The notes below the pieces were generated by a model that was given only the letters and a program-made list of their open reading frames with translations, searched no databases and was not told the origin of the DNA. Below, piece after piece: positions 36,361 to 44,415 of a DNA stretch of 64,000 nucleotides (the first letter of the stretch is position 1; every line of letters starts with the position of its first letter). Origin of the DNA: Verrucomicrobiales bacterium (lineage in GTDB: Bacteria; Verrucomicrobiota; Verrucomicrobiia; Limisphaerales; UBA11320). The stretch is taken from NCBI GenBank assembly GCA_016793885.1, contig JAEUHE010000136.1:23071-87070 (forward strand), in the 5' to 3' direction. The translations under genes and the position numbers were made by a program.

Positions 36361-37876
36361 GCGCATCCTCTTAGTGGACGATGTCGCGGCGAATCTGGCG
36401 GTGCTTACGGGAGTCTTGGAGCCCGCCGGCTATGAGGTCTTGGTGGCGCCGAGCGGGGCGACCGGGCTCAGGCTTGCCGTCAAGGCGCAGCCGGATTTGA
36501 TCCTGCTTGATGTGATGATGCCTGAGCTGGGAGGGATCGAGACCTGCCGGCAGCTCAAGCAAAACGAGGTTACGCGCGATATTCCGGTCCTGTTCATCAC
36601 GGCGCGCAGCGAAACGGCCAGCATGGTTGAGGGATTTGGCGCCGGCGGCGTTGATTACATCGTGAAGCCTTTCCAGGCCGAGGAAGTGCTGAGTCGGGTG
36701 GCGACCCATCTTCGGCTTTCACGACTGAACCGGGAGCTGGCGGAGAAGAACCGTTCGTTGGAACTCCGCACGGCCGAGCTGAGCGCGGAGATGACGCGCC
36801 GTCGGGGCGCGGAGCACGCTCTGCATGACGCCGGAGCGCAGCTGGACGTGCTGGCTGAGCTGGAGGCCAGCCGCGGCAGCCTCGATGGATTGATTGGGAT
36901 CAGCGAGCCGCTCCGCCGGATGGTGGACGATATTCGCCGGGTCAGCGCTTTCGCGTCCACCAGCGTGCTGATCACCGGCGAGAGCGGGACCGGCAAGGAG
37001 CTGATTGCTCGGGCGGTGCACTTTGGCAGTTCCCGGGCCAGGGCGCCTTTTGTTCCACTCAACTGCGTGGCGATCCCCGCCGAGCTGGCGGAGTCGATGC
37101 TTTTCGGGCACGTGAAAGGCGCTTTCACAGGCGCGGCGGCCGATCGCAAAGGCCTCTTTGAGATGGCTCATGGCGGAACCCTGTTTCTGGACGAGATCGG
37201 GGATATGCCCTTGTTTTTGCAGGCGAAGCTGCTGCGGGTTTTGGAGGACGGCCGGCTCACCCCCGTGGGGGCATCGGAACCGCGCGCGGTGAATGTGCGC
37301 ATTATTGCAGCCACCAATGCGGAGTTGGAGCACAGGATTCGGGAGGGGACCTTTCGTCAGGATCTCTATTTCCGCCTGGCCCACTACGTCATCGCCAGCT
37401 CCCCGCTTCGGGAGCGGCCTGAGGATGTTCCCATTCTCGCGCAGCATTTCCTCAAAACCTTGGCTCCGGAGCTGGGGATCCGCGCTCCACGGCTTAGCGA
37501 TTCAGCATTGGCGATGCTGCAGTCGTATCCGTTCCCTGGCAATGTTCGGGAGCTAAAGAATATCATCGAGCGAGCGCTGATTCAGAGCGGTGGGGAGTCG
37601 ATCCAGCCCGAGCATCTCCGTTTGCCGCAGCGAAGCCCGGGCGAGAGAGTTCGGCCCCCGAGTCTGGAGGCGACGGCGACGGCGACGGCACCCGCCACGT
37701 CTGCCGTCGCCGGTTTGCCTCTGAACTTGGCCGAGGCGGAGGATCTCCTTATCGCGCGCGCGCTGCAGCAGACTCAGGGAAATATCGCCGATGCCGCCCG
37801 CTTATTAGGCGTTCACCGAACCCGCATCTACCGCAAGTTAGCGAAGGACGGCGGCGTCATTCCGGACGAGGCTTGA
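36350..37876 (+). CDS. Sigma-54-dependent response regulator (NtrC family)
   Basis: 508 residues from ATG 36350. The receiver (1-120) has ILLVDD, phospho-aspartate D54 in LILLDVMMPE, and VKPF. The linker is helical (about 120-175). The AAA+ domain shows Walker A GESGTGKE (210-217), the sigma-54-contacting GAFTGA (257-262), Walker B LFLDEIGD (278-285), and the arginine-finger region. A Fis-type helix-turn-helix ends the protein (about 465-500; GNIADAARLLGVHRTRIYRK). It activates RNA polymerase carrying sigma-54 from upstream sites after phosphorylation, presumably by the overlapping kinase. A Pro/Ala/Thr-rich linker separates AAA+ and DNA-binding parts. I reject the start at 36257, which would bury the receiver behind unrelated sequence inside the kinase gene. 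A sigma-54 promoter-like element lies 112 bases beyond its stop. Confidence 0.95.
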   Translation: MVPERILLVDDVAANLAVLTGVLEPAGYEVLVAPSGATGLRLAVKAQPDLILLDVMMPELGGIETCRQLKQNEVTRDIPVLFITARSETASMVEGFGAGGVDYIVKPFQAEEVLSRVATHLRLSRLNRELAEKNRSLELRTAELSAEMTRRRGAEHALHDAGAQLDVLAELEASRGSLDGLIGISEPLRRMVDDIRRVSAFASTSVLITGESGTGKELIARAVHFGSSRARAPFVPLNCVAIPAELAESMLFGHVKGAFTGAAADRKGLFEMAHGGTLFLDEIGDMPLFLQAKLLRVLEDGRLTPVGASEPRAVNVRIIAATNAELEHRIREGTFRQDLYFRLAHYVIASSPLRERPEDVPILAQHFLKTLAPELGIRAPRLSDSALAMLQSYPFPGNVRELKNIIERALIQSGGESIQPEHLRLPQRSPGERVRPPSLEATATATAPATSAVAGLPLNLAEAEDLLIARALQQTQGNIADAARLLGVHRTRIYRKLAKDGGVIPDEA

Positions 37877-37877
37877 G

Positions 37878-37912
37878 TGTTTCAACTGTTTCACTGGCGA
37901 CACTTGAAACAG
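37878..37912 (+). promoter_or_regulatory. Candidate enhancer sites for the sigma-54 regulator
   Basis: Three half-sites of one motif: TGTTTCA at 37879-37885 within GTGTTTCAA, TGTTTCA at 37888-37894, and inverted TGAAACAG at 37905-37912. CTGTTTCA and TGAAACAG make a perfect 8-bp dyad with an 10-11-base spacer, which suits a dimeric Fis-type HTH. It ends about 75 bases upstream of the -24 element. A further TGTGAAACAG lies at about 38053-38062, inside the start of the next gene. Confidence 0.6.
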
Positions 37913-37987
37913 GACGGCCGGAGGGCGACGGGCTCTCGGAGCGACTGGAGGGCCTGAAAATGGGGGAATACCGCCATGTTTCCTGGT

Positions 37988-38003
37988 TGGCATGCCAGTC
38001 GCT
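37988..38003 (+). promoter_or_regulatory. Sigma-54 (-24/-12) promoter element
   Basis: TGGCATGCCAGTCGCT fits the consensus TGGCAYR-N4-TTGCW except for one position, with the invariant GG (37989-37990) and GC (38001-38002) separated by exactly ten bases. It follows directly the gene for a sigma-54 activator. A transcription start about 12 bases past the GC would fall at the ATG of the next gene, leaving almost no leader, which weakens the call or means the barrel protein starts further in. Confidence 0.6.
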
Positions 38004-38014
38004 AGGAGAGCGGT

Positions 38015-39061
38015 ATGAGCAACCGACAATCCTCGACTCTCCATCTTCGATCTGTGAAACAGCCTATTGAACCTTCATCCGCGCTTGCGCCCAGGATCCT
38101 GGACGCCCCGTGGGCTGCAACGCGCCTGGCTCTGCTTACCTCTGCGGCCTTGAGTGCGGCCGCCCTGAGTTCGGCTCGAGCTGAGGAGCCCGCCGTAGCT
38201 CCGCCGCCATCCCGGTTTCATGCCCTGTCCAATTTTGAGTTTTCCGACAAGTACCTGACCCCTCGGGGAATGATCGTTCACAACGACGGGCTCACCTTCC
38301 AGTGGCTCATGCTGGGGTTGATGAACGTATATCAGGGCGACACCTTTGTTAAAGATGTGACCTTGGTGGGCGGGGTGTGGAATGACTTCGCGAGCGATCC
38401 CGTATCGATTCACGCTCCCTTTGGCAGCAAGCCCAAGACGAGCTGGGTGGAGATCGATCCGATCGCCGGAATCTCCACGGCCTTTGGCAAGGGATTCAAG
38501 TTGGATGTGACCTACACGGCGTTCAACATGCAGATCCTCGACATCGGCACATCTCATCACCTGGAGACCAAGTTGAGTTATGACGACACCCCTTATCTCC
38601 ACGCCTTTGCGCTGCATCCTTATTTTCTCTACTGGCAGGAGCTCAACGGCAAGGCCACTGCGGCCCAGGTTCCGTACGTGGTGGATCCGCTAGGAAAGAA
38701 TCCGGGCCCGGCGCCGGATTCCAGCCACTATTTTGAAGTGGGGATCACTCCCGGCTACACCTTCAAAAGCCTGGGCGGCCTCAAACTCGAGCTTCCCTGC
38801 CGAGTGTTGCTCCCGAGCGGCGACTTCTACGGCGAGTATTATGATGACAGCTCCTTGGTGGGCCTCTTCGAGACGGGGGTGAAAGGGACCATACCTCTGA
38901 ATTTCGTCAAGCCTGGCTTCGGAAACTGGAGTTTCCACGCTGGGTTTCGTTACATGAACCTGGTGGATGACAACCTGAGCGGCATGCAGCAGTTCAACGC
39001 GCCGGGCCAGGAAGTGAAGGAAACCGTGCAGTTCTACGCCGGACTCACCGCGTTCTTTTGA
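38015..39061 (+). CDS. Predicted outer-membrane beta-barrel protein
   Basis: 348 residues. A long N-terminus with a hydrophobic Ala-rich signal region ([21 protein letters not shown], about 38-57) precedes a mature part rich in alternating strands with aromatic girdles ([43 protein letters not shown]) and ending [10 protein letters not shown], a terminal phenylalanine typical of outer-membrane barrels. No known family is recognised. AGGAGAG a few bases before the ATG is a good ribosome-binding site. Being first after the sigma-54 element and ahead of the amidohydrolases and permease, it is most simply a porin or channel admitting their substrate. That role is inferred. Confidence 0.75.
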   Translation: MSNRQSSTLHLRSVKQPIEPSSALAPRILDAPWAATRLALLTSAALSAAALSSARAEEPAVAPPPSRFHALSNFEFSDKYLTPRGMIVHNDGLTFQWLMLGLMNVYQGDTFVKDVTLVGGVWNDFASDPVSIHAPFGSKPKTSWVEIDPIAGISTAFGKGFKLDVTYTAFNMQILDIGTSHHLETKLSYDDTPYLHAFALHPYFLYWQELNGKATAAQVPYVVDPLGKNPGPAPDSSHYFEVGITPGYTFKSLGGLKLELPCRVLLPSGDFYGEYYDDSSLVGLFETGVKGTIPLNFVKPGFGNWSFHAGFRYMNLVDDNLSGMQQFNAPGQEVKETVQFYAGLTAFF

Positions 39062-39078
39062 ACTCAAGACTGGATGGT

Positions 39079-39789
39079 ATGAACCAGCGTTTCGTTGAGT
39101 CGGATCCTTACCCTTGGCCGTACGATGGCGATCTTCGGCCGGAGAATACCGCGATCATTGTGATCGATATGCAGACGGACTTCTGCGGCTCGGGAGGATA
39201 TGTCGACCGTATGGGTTATGATCTCTCCCTAACCCGCGCACCCATCGAGCCAATCCGAAGAGTTCTGGCCGCGGTCCGGCCTCTGGGGTACCAGGTGATC
39301 CATACCCGCGAAGGGCATCGGCCCGACCTCTCCGACCTCCCGGAGAACAAGCGGTGGCGGAGCCGACGCATCGGCGCCGGAATCGGTGATGCGGGTCCGT
39401 GCGGGAAGATTCTGGTGCGAGGCGAGCCCGGGTGGGAGCTGATACCTGAGCTGGCCCCGCTGCCTGGGGAGCCGATCATCGACAAACCGGGCAAGGGATC
39501 TTTCTATGCCACGGACCTTGACCTGCTGTTGACGCGCAATCGGATTCGAAATCTCGTGCTGGCTGGAATCACCACTGACGTCTGTGTGCATACCACCATG
39601 CGCGAGGCGAACGATCGCGGCTACGAGTGCCTGATTCTCTCTGACGGGACGGGCGCCACGGATCGCGGAAATCATTTGGCGGCATTGCATATGGTGAAGA
39701 TGCAGGGGGGGGTATTTGGCGCGGTGGCGGATTCATCCGCCTTGATCCGTGCCATCGGCTGCCCGTCCGAGGTCGCTTCCCGTTCTTAA
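39079..39789 (+). CDS. biuH: Biuret amidohydrolase-like cysteine hydrolase
   Basis: 236 residues of the isochorismatase-like hydrolase family. The putative Asp-Lys-Cys triad is D30 ([12 protein letters not shown]), K136 ([14 protein letters not shown]) and C169 ([20 protein letters not shown]). The N-terminal DPYPWPYDG, the block [40 protein letters not shown] core ([20 protein letters not shown]) and the end [16 protein letters not shown] match what I know of biuret hydrolase (BiuH), which converts biuret to allophanate and ammonia in cyanuric acid breakdown. I use the ATG at 39079 instead of a TTG at 39058. It is 17 bases after the barrel gene and 5 before its paralogue. Related enzymes act on ureidoacrylate, so substrate needs care. 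Confidence 0.82.
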   Translation: MNQRFVESDPYPWPYDGDLRPENTAIIVIDMQTDFCGSGGYVDRMGYDLSLTRAPIEPIRRVLAAVRPLGYQVIHTREGHRPDLSDLPENKRWRSRRIGAGIGDAGPCGKILVRGEPGWELIPELAPLPGEPIIDKPGKGSFYATDLDLLLTRNRIRNLVLAGITTDVCVHTTMREANDRGYECLILSDGTGATDRGNHLAALHMVKMQGGVFGAVADSSALIRAIGCPSEVASRS

Positions 39790-39794
39790 GAGTA

Positions 39795-40472
39795 ATGAGC
39801 ACCACCAGACCCATTCAAATCGAAGCAGAGCCCTACTCCTTCGAGTTTTCTCCACACACGTGTGCCCTCCTGATCATCGATATGCAGCGAGACTTTCTGG
39901 AGCCGGGCGGCTTTGGGGAGATGCTGGGCAACGATGTCTCGCAACTGCGGCGCACGATCGAGCCCAACCGCCGGTTGCTCTCGGTTTGGCGTCGCTGCGG
40001 CTGGATGGTGATTCACACGCGGGAGGGGCATCGTCCGGACCTCAGTGATCTGGCGCCTTCGAAGCGGGTTCGTGGGCGGTCCATGACCTGCATCGGCGAT
40101 ACGGGGCCGATGGGAAGGATCCTGGTTCGAGGGGAGGCGGGCCACGACATCATCCCCGAACTCTATCCCCTCCCTGACGAGCCGGTGATCGACAAGCCCG
40201 GGAAGGGTGCCTTTTACGCGACTGATCTTGGTTCACTGCTTCACCATCGGGGGATCCGGCAGCTGATCGTCACGGGCGTGACGACCGAGGTGTGCGTCAA
40301 CACCACCGTTCGCGAGGCGAACGACCGGGGCTATGAGTGTCTGGTCCCGGAGGATTGCGTGGGTTCCTATTTTCCGGAGTTTCAAGCCGCCGGATTGCGG
40401 ATGATCAAGGCCCAGGGGGGCATCTTCGGATGGGTAACCCACTCGGACAAAATTTTGGCGGCCTTGCCCTGA
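39795..40472 (+). CDS. Second cysteine hydrolase, BiuH/triuret hydrolase-like paralogue
   Basis: 225 residues, clearly a paralogue of the preceding gene. The triad is conserved: D29 (LLIIDMQRDF), K134 (IDKPGKGAFYATDL), C167 ([20 protein letters not shown]). It shares [14 protein letters not shown] but differs in the N-terminal region (EPGGFGEMLGNDVSQLRRTI) and carboxy end, which usually shape the substrate pocket. A triuret hydrolase (TrtA) paralogous to and acting just before BiuH is known in Herbaspirillum; this gene could be its equivalent, but another linear ureide such as an N-carbamoyl or ureido acid is possible. Five bases separate it from biuH, so the two are co-transcribed. Confidence 0.8.
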   Translation: MSTTRPIQIEAEPYSFEFSPHTCALLIIDMQRDFLEPGGFGEMLGNDVSQLRRTIEPNRRLLSVWRRCGWMVIHTREGHRPDLSDLAPSKRVRGRSMTCIGDTGPMGRILVRGEAGHDIIPELYPLPDEPVIDKPGKGAFYATDLGSLLHHRGIRQLIVTGVTTEVCVNTTVREANDRGYECLVPEDCVGSYFPEFQAAGLRMIKAQGGIFGWVTHSDKILAALP

Positions 40473-40538
40473 TCAACCGGGCGATTCGGCCTCCGCTCCC
40501 CAACCCCAACTCTCAACAACCTCACCTGCCACCAAACT

Positions 40539-42137
40539 ATGAACGCTACCAAACCTAAACTCTGGGTGCCCGGCGATTGGAACGCCTTTTTCGGATTTGG
40601 CACCAACATCCTGGTGAACCTGCTGACGCTCACGGCCCTGCTGCGCTTCGTGCTGAAGATGCCGGATGAGCTGGTGTTCGGCCGAATCCTGCCCGCGACG
40701 GGGCTGATGCTTTTCCTGTCGACGGTGTATTACGCTTGGCTGGCCTACCGGCTGGCGAAGACCACGGGACGTGACGACGTGTGCGCCCTGCCATCGGGTA
40801 TCAGCGTGCCGCACATGTTTGTGGTGACCTTTGTCATCATGCTTCCGATCACCTTGAAGACGGGTGACCCGGTCAAGGGCTGGGAGGCCGGGCTCACCTG
40901 GGTGTTTATCCAAAGTTTTGTGCTTATGATTGGAGGGTTTCTGGGGCCTTGGATTCGAAAGATTACGCCGCGAGCAGCGCTGCTTGGGACCTTGGCGGGC
41001 GTCTCCGTCACGTTCATCTCGATGCGGCCGGCGTTGGAGATGTTTCTCACCCCGGTCATCGGCCTTACGTGCTTCGCGATCATCCTGCTCAGTTGGTTTG
41101 GCGGGGTAAAGTTTCGGGGCATCCCGGCGGGGCTCATCGCCATCGCTGTGGGAACGGCGATTGCCTGGGGTTCCACGGCACTGGGGCTTAACTATGGCGG
41201 ACTGAGTTTGAAGGGTTTGGCGGACTCGGTGACCAGCTTTGGTTTTCATGTTCCGATGCCGGTCTTCGGCCACGTCTTTTCGGGTTTTGAATTTTTGGGT
41301 GTGATCCTGGTTACGGCCATCCCCTTTGGCATCTACGATCTGGTGGAGGCCATCGACAATGTCGAGAGCGCGGCGGTTGCTGGCGACAGCTTTCCGACGA
41401 CCCGTGTGCTGACGGCAGACGGAGTGGTCAGCCTGGTTGGATGCATGATGGGAAATCCGTTTATTAACGCCGTCTATATTGGACATCCCGGGTGGAAGGC
41501 CATGGGGGGGCGCATTGGTTACTCCGCGGCCACCGGAATCATGGTGATTCTGCTGTGCTGGTTCGGCACGATTTCCGTCATGCTGGCGCTCATCCCCGCG
41601 GTCGCCATCCTGCCGATTCTGCTCTATATCGCGATGTTGATCGGCTCGCAGGCTTTTCAGGAGACCCCGCGCAGCCATGCGCCTGCGGTGGTTCTTTCAC
41701 TCGTTCCGCATATGGCTGCCTGGGCCATGACGCTGATCAACGGGGCTCTCGCTGCCGCTGGGACCATCGTTCCCGCCCTCGGGCCTGAGCAGCTGGAGGC
41801 ACTCGTCGGGAAAATGAAGAACGAGGGGGTCTTGTATCATGGCTTGCAGGTCCTAGGCGGTGGCTCCATCCTGGGCGGGCTGATTCTCGGGGCGATTGCC
41901 GCGTTCATCATCGATCGTGACTTCAAGAAGGCGGCCGGGTTCGCCCTGGCGGGAGCCATTCTCACCTATTTCGGCTTCATGCACGGGGAGCGGATTGGGC
42001 TTGGGCAATCGCCGGTGGTGGCCGTCAGTTATGCGGCGATGACCGTGATTTTCCTGGCGTGCGCGAAGTTTTCCGCGGTCGTTCCTAGCCCGGCCACGAC
42101 CATTCATGAGCCCTCTGGCCACGGCGCCTCGGCTTAA
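40539..42137 (+). CDS. AGZA/NCS2-type purine-uracil permease-like transporter
   Basis: 532 residues with about 12-13 hydrophobic segments. GDWNAFFGFGTNILVNLLTL at the start and DVCALPSGISVPHMF, PFGIYDLVEAIDNVESA, GDSFPTTRVLTADG, MMGNPFINAVYIGHPGWKAM blocks resemble the AzgA-like group of nucleobase permeases. Members move purines or uracil with protons or sodium across the inner membrane. In this operon the cargo may be a purine product or a biuret-like ureide; the sequence does not settle it. It follows the two hydrolases by 66 bases with no terminator between. Confidence 0.87.
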   Translation: MNATKPKLWVPGDWNAFFGFGTNILVNLLTLTALLRFVLKMPDELVFGRILPATGLMLFLSTVYYAWLAYRLAKTTGRDDVCALPSGISVPHMFVVTFVIMLPITLKTGDPVKGWEAGLTWVFIQSFVLMIGGFLGPWIRKITPRAALLGTLAGVSVTFISMRPALEMFLTPVIGLTCFAIILLSWFGGVKFRGIPAGLIAIAVGTAIAWGSTALGLNYGGLSLKGLADSVTSFGFHVPMPVFGHVFSGFEFLGVILVTAIPFGIYDLVEAIDNVESAAVAGDSFPTTRVLTADGVVSLVGCMMGNPFINAVYIGHPGWKAMGGRIGYSAATGIMVILLCWFGTISVMLALIPAVAILPILLYIAMLIGSQAFQETPRSHAPAVVLSLVPHMAAWAMTLINGALAAAGTIVPALGPEQLEALVGKMKNEGVLYHGLQVLGGGSILGGLILGAIAAFIIDRDFKKAAGFALAGAILTYFGFMHGERIGLGQSPVVAVSYAAMTVIFLACAKFSAVVPSPATTIHEPSGHGASA

Positions 42138-42183
42138 GTCAGCCTGGCGCGTTTCGGCTCCCTGCGACGTTCAGACTTTCATC

Positions 42184-42564
42184 ATGCGCGACGATTCACC
42201 AGAGGTGGTCAAGCTCAGCGATCTGCTTCAGGTCTCGGGCTGGCAGCACAAGCTTCCCTGGAAGCCTTTCCAACCTGGGGTGGAGATCTATCGGTTGTAT
42301 GGGGATGGGGTGAGCGGGCCCACCGCAGCCCTCCTGCGCTTCCGCCCCGGGGGGAGGGTTCCCCTTCATGAGCATATGGGTTTCGAGCACATACTTGTGC
42401 TGTCCGGTTCGCAGGTGGATGAGAACAGCAAGTCCGAGACTGGAATGCTGATCATCAATCCGCCGGGGACCAGCCATAGTGTCCTGAGTGAGAACGGCTG
42501 CATTGTCCTGGCCATCTATGAAAAACCGGTTCGATTTCTTGGGACGGAAGGGGGGACTCCGTGA
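42184..42564 (+). CDS. Cupin-domain protein
   Basis: About 126 residues (MRDDSPEVVKLSDLLQVSGW). The single cupin is seen in FRPGGRVPLHEHMGFEHILV (motif 1 with two histidines and a glutamate) and GMLIINPPGTSHSVLSENGC (motif 2 with histidine), so a metal site is likely. It resembles ChrR-like cupins that act as sensors, but no anti-sigma part is present. An upstream ATG at 42106 would overlap the permease by 32 bases and gives a poorly matching extension; the start is uncertain as neither has a strong ribosome-binding site. The stop overlaps the next gene's start as GTGA. Function in the operon is unknown. Confidence 0.75.
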   Translation: MRDDSPEVVKLSDLLQVSGWQHKLPWKPFQPGVEIYRLYGDGVSGPTAALLRFRPGGRVPLHEHMGFEHILVLSGSQVDENSKSETGMLIINPPGTSHSVLSENGCIVLAIYEKPVRFLGTEGGTP

Positions 42565-42962
42565 GTTCCGCCTCTGAGCCGGTGCTGCTCGCGGTCAACG
42601 GGACGCTCATGCGGGGGTTGGAGTTGAACCCCAATCTGCTGGCGGTGGGTGGAACCTTTGTTCAGGAGAACGCGACCGCCTCCTGCTATCGTCTTTGGTC
42701 GATTCACGATCGCCATCCAGGCATGCTGCGGGTTGCTCAGGGAGGTGCGGCGATCGAACTGGAGGTCTGGTCCATTCCGCGTCCTGGCCTGGCGGCGGTG
42801 CTGCTCGGTGAGCCGGCCGGGCTGTGCATTGGGAAGGTGCAGCTGTGCGACCACACGGAGGTGCTTGGAGTCCTGGCCGAACCCTGGTTATGCGAGGGCT
42901 GCCGTGAAATCACTCCCTATGGAGGGTGGCGCCGATATATCACGTCAGCATCTCGCGGATGA
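42561..42962 (+). CDS. Free-standing allophanate hydrolase C-terminal-domain homologue
   Basis: 133 residues starting at GTG 42561. Blocks [72 protein letters not shown] and [12 protein letters not shown] match the gamma-glutamylcyclotransferase-like C-terminal domain of allophanate hydrolase and its single-domain relatives. In the fused enzyme of Kluyveromyces this domain decarboxylates N-carboxycarbamate after the amidase domain cleaves allophanate. There is no amidase domain here and none in the window. The gene overlaps the cupin by four bases, so it is translationally coupled. Its 3' end overlaps the convergent DUF1501 gene by 23 bases. Confidence 0.82.
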   Translation: MSSASEPVLLAVNGTLMRGLELNPNLLAVGGTFVQENATASCYRLWSIHDRHPGMLRVAQGGAAIELEVWSIPRPGLAAVLLGEPAGLCIGKVQLCDHTEVLGVLAEPWLCEGCREITPYGGWRRYITSASRG

Positions 42963-44415
42963 GATCGCCTTCGACATTGGTGAGCCGCCTTTGCACCCCG
43001 TTGTGTTCGTAGGTGAGCCGCTCGTGGTTCAGTCCGAGGAGGTGCAGGATGGTGGCATTGAAGTCATAGAGAGGGTGGATGTCGGCGACGGCCCTCCGGC
43101 CCAAATCGTCGGTGACTCCATGGCTGACCCCGGGCCGCACTCCGGCCCCGGTGAGCCAGCAGGTGAATCCGTCCGGATTGTGATCCCGGCCTTGAGCACC
43201 CTTTTGAAACATGGGCATGCGTCCGAACTCGGTGCACCAGACGACCAGGGTGTTCTCGAGCAATCCCCGTTGACGCAGATCCCGGATGAGCGCCGCCGCG
43301 GGTTGGTCCATAATCTGCGCGTGGCGGTCGTATTGTTCCTTAAGCTTGTTATGCCCGTCCCAGTTGAGCTCTCCACCGCTGGCGTAGGCCCCGTTGAACA
43401 CCTGGACAAAGCGAACGCCGCGTTCAATGAGCCGACGCGCCAGGATGCAGTTTCGTGCGAACGCGGCCTTGAGCGGGTTCTTGGTATCATTGGCTCCGTA
43501 CAGTTCCAGGATATGCGCCGGTTCAGTGCCCAGGTTGTTGATCTCCGGAACGCTGAGCTGCATGCGTGCCGCCAACTCGTAGCTCGCGATGCGCGCGGCT
43601 AGCTTGCCATCCCCCGGGTTGCGCTCCAGGTGCCGGGCATTCAGTTTTTGGAGCATGGAGCGGACGGTGCTGTCGGCCGCTGGGCTGACTTCAGAGGGCG
43701 GCCTCAGGTGGCGCACGGGCTCCTTGGCACTCATGGGAGTTCCCTGGAACACTGCCGGCAAGAAGCCCGAGCCCCAATTGTTGGAGCCTGCCTGTGGCAC
43801 GCCGCGCGGGTCGGGGATGGCCACGTAGGCCGGCAGGTCCTGGTTCTCGCTGCCCAGAGCGTAGCCCATCCAGGCGCCGATGCTGGGAAATCCATCGAGC
43901 ACCGATCCGGACGACAGGAAATTCTCCGCCGGACCATGGGTATTGCTCTTGCTGGTGAGTGAATGAACGAAGGCGATGTCGTCGGTCAACTCGGCCAGGT
44001 GCGGGATCAAGTCGCTGACCCACTTGCCGGTTTGCCCCCGTCGACGGAACTCGTACTGCGGGCGTGCCAGATTTCCCGCTGGCCCCTGGAACGTGACGGC
44101 GGGGCCTCCCTCCAGGGGCTTGCCGTCCATGCGAATCAGCTCTGGTTTATAGTCCCAGGTCTCGAGCTGGCTTACGGCTCCGGCGCAGAAGATCATCACC
44201 ACATTCTGAGCCCGTGCCGGGTAGTGCGTTGGGCGGGGTGCGAACGGCCGCGCGTGGTCGATGACCGGTGCGTGGCCTGCCGCCAGCAGCCCGTCGCTGC
44301 TCAGCAGATGGCTCAGGGCGAACGACCCCATGGCGGTCGCGCTCTGGGACAGGAAGCTCCGACGATCCAGGAGGCGTCGTCCGGCCGGGGAGAGATGTTC
44401 GGCGTTCGGGTTCAT
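42940..44415 (-). CDS. DUF1501 family protein (sulfatase-like fold, Tat-exported)
   Basis: 491 residues. [20 protein letters not shown] is a twin-arginine export signal. [20 protein letters not shown], the DUF1501 opening block, is followed by [37 protein letters not shown] and a final [23 protein letters not shown]1501 proteins are abundant in Planctomycetota and Verrucomicrobiota, have an alkaline-phosphatase/sulfatase-like fold, and their activity is unproven. The ATG at 44415 overlaps the upstream gene's stop by four bases (ATGA), which fixes the start and indicates coupling with the DUF1549/1553 protein. Confidence 0.93.
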   Translation of the reverse strand: MNPNAEHLSPAGRRLLDRRSFLSQSATAMGSFALSHLLSSDGLLAAGHAPVIDHARPFAPRPTHYPARAQNVVMIFCAGAVSQLETWDYKPELIRMDGKPLEGGPAVTFQGPAGNLARPQYEFRRRGQTGKWVSDLIPHLAELTDDIAFVHSLTSKSNTHGPAENFLSSGSVLDGFPSIGAWMGYALGSENQDLPAYVAIPDPRGVPQAGSNNWGSGFLPAVFQGTPMSAKEPVRHLRPPSEVSPAADSTVRSMLQKLNARHLERNPGDGKLAARIASYELAARMQLSVPEINNLGTEPAHILELYGANDTKNPLKAAFARNCILARRLIERGVRFVQVFNGAYASGGELNWDGHNKLKEQYDRHAQIMDQPAAALIRDLRQRGLLENTLVVWCTEFGRMPMFQKGAQGRDHNPDGFTCWLTGAGVRPGVSHGVTDDLGRRAVADIHPLYDFNATILHLLGLNHERLTYEHNGVQRRLTNVEGDLIREMLT

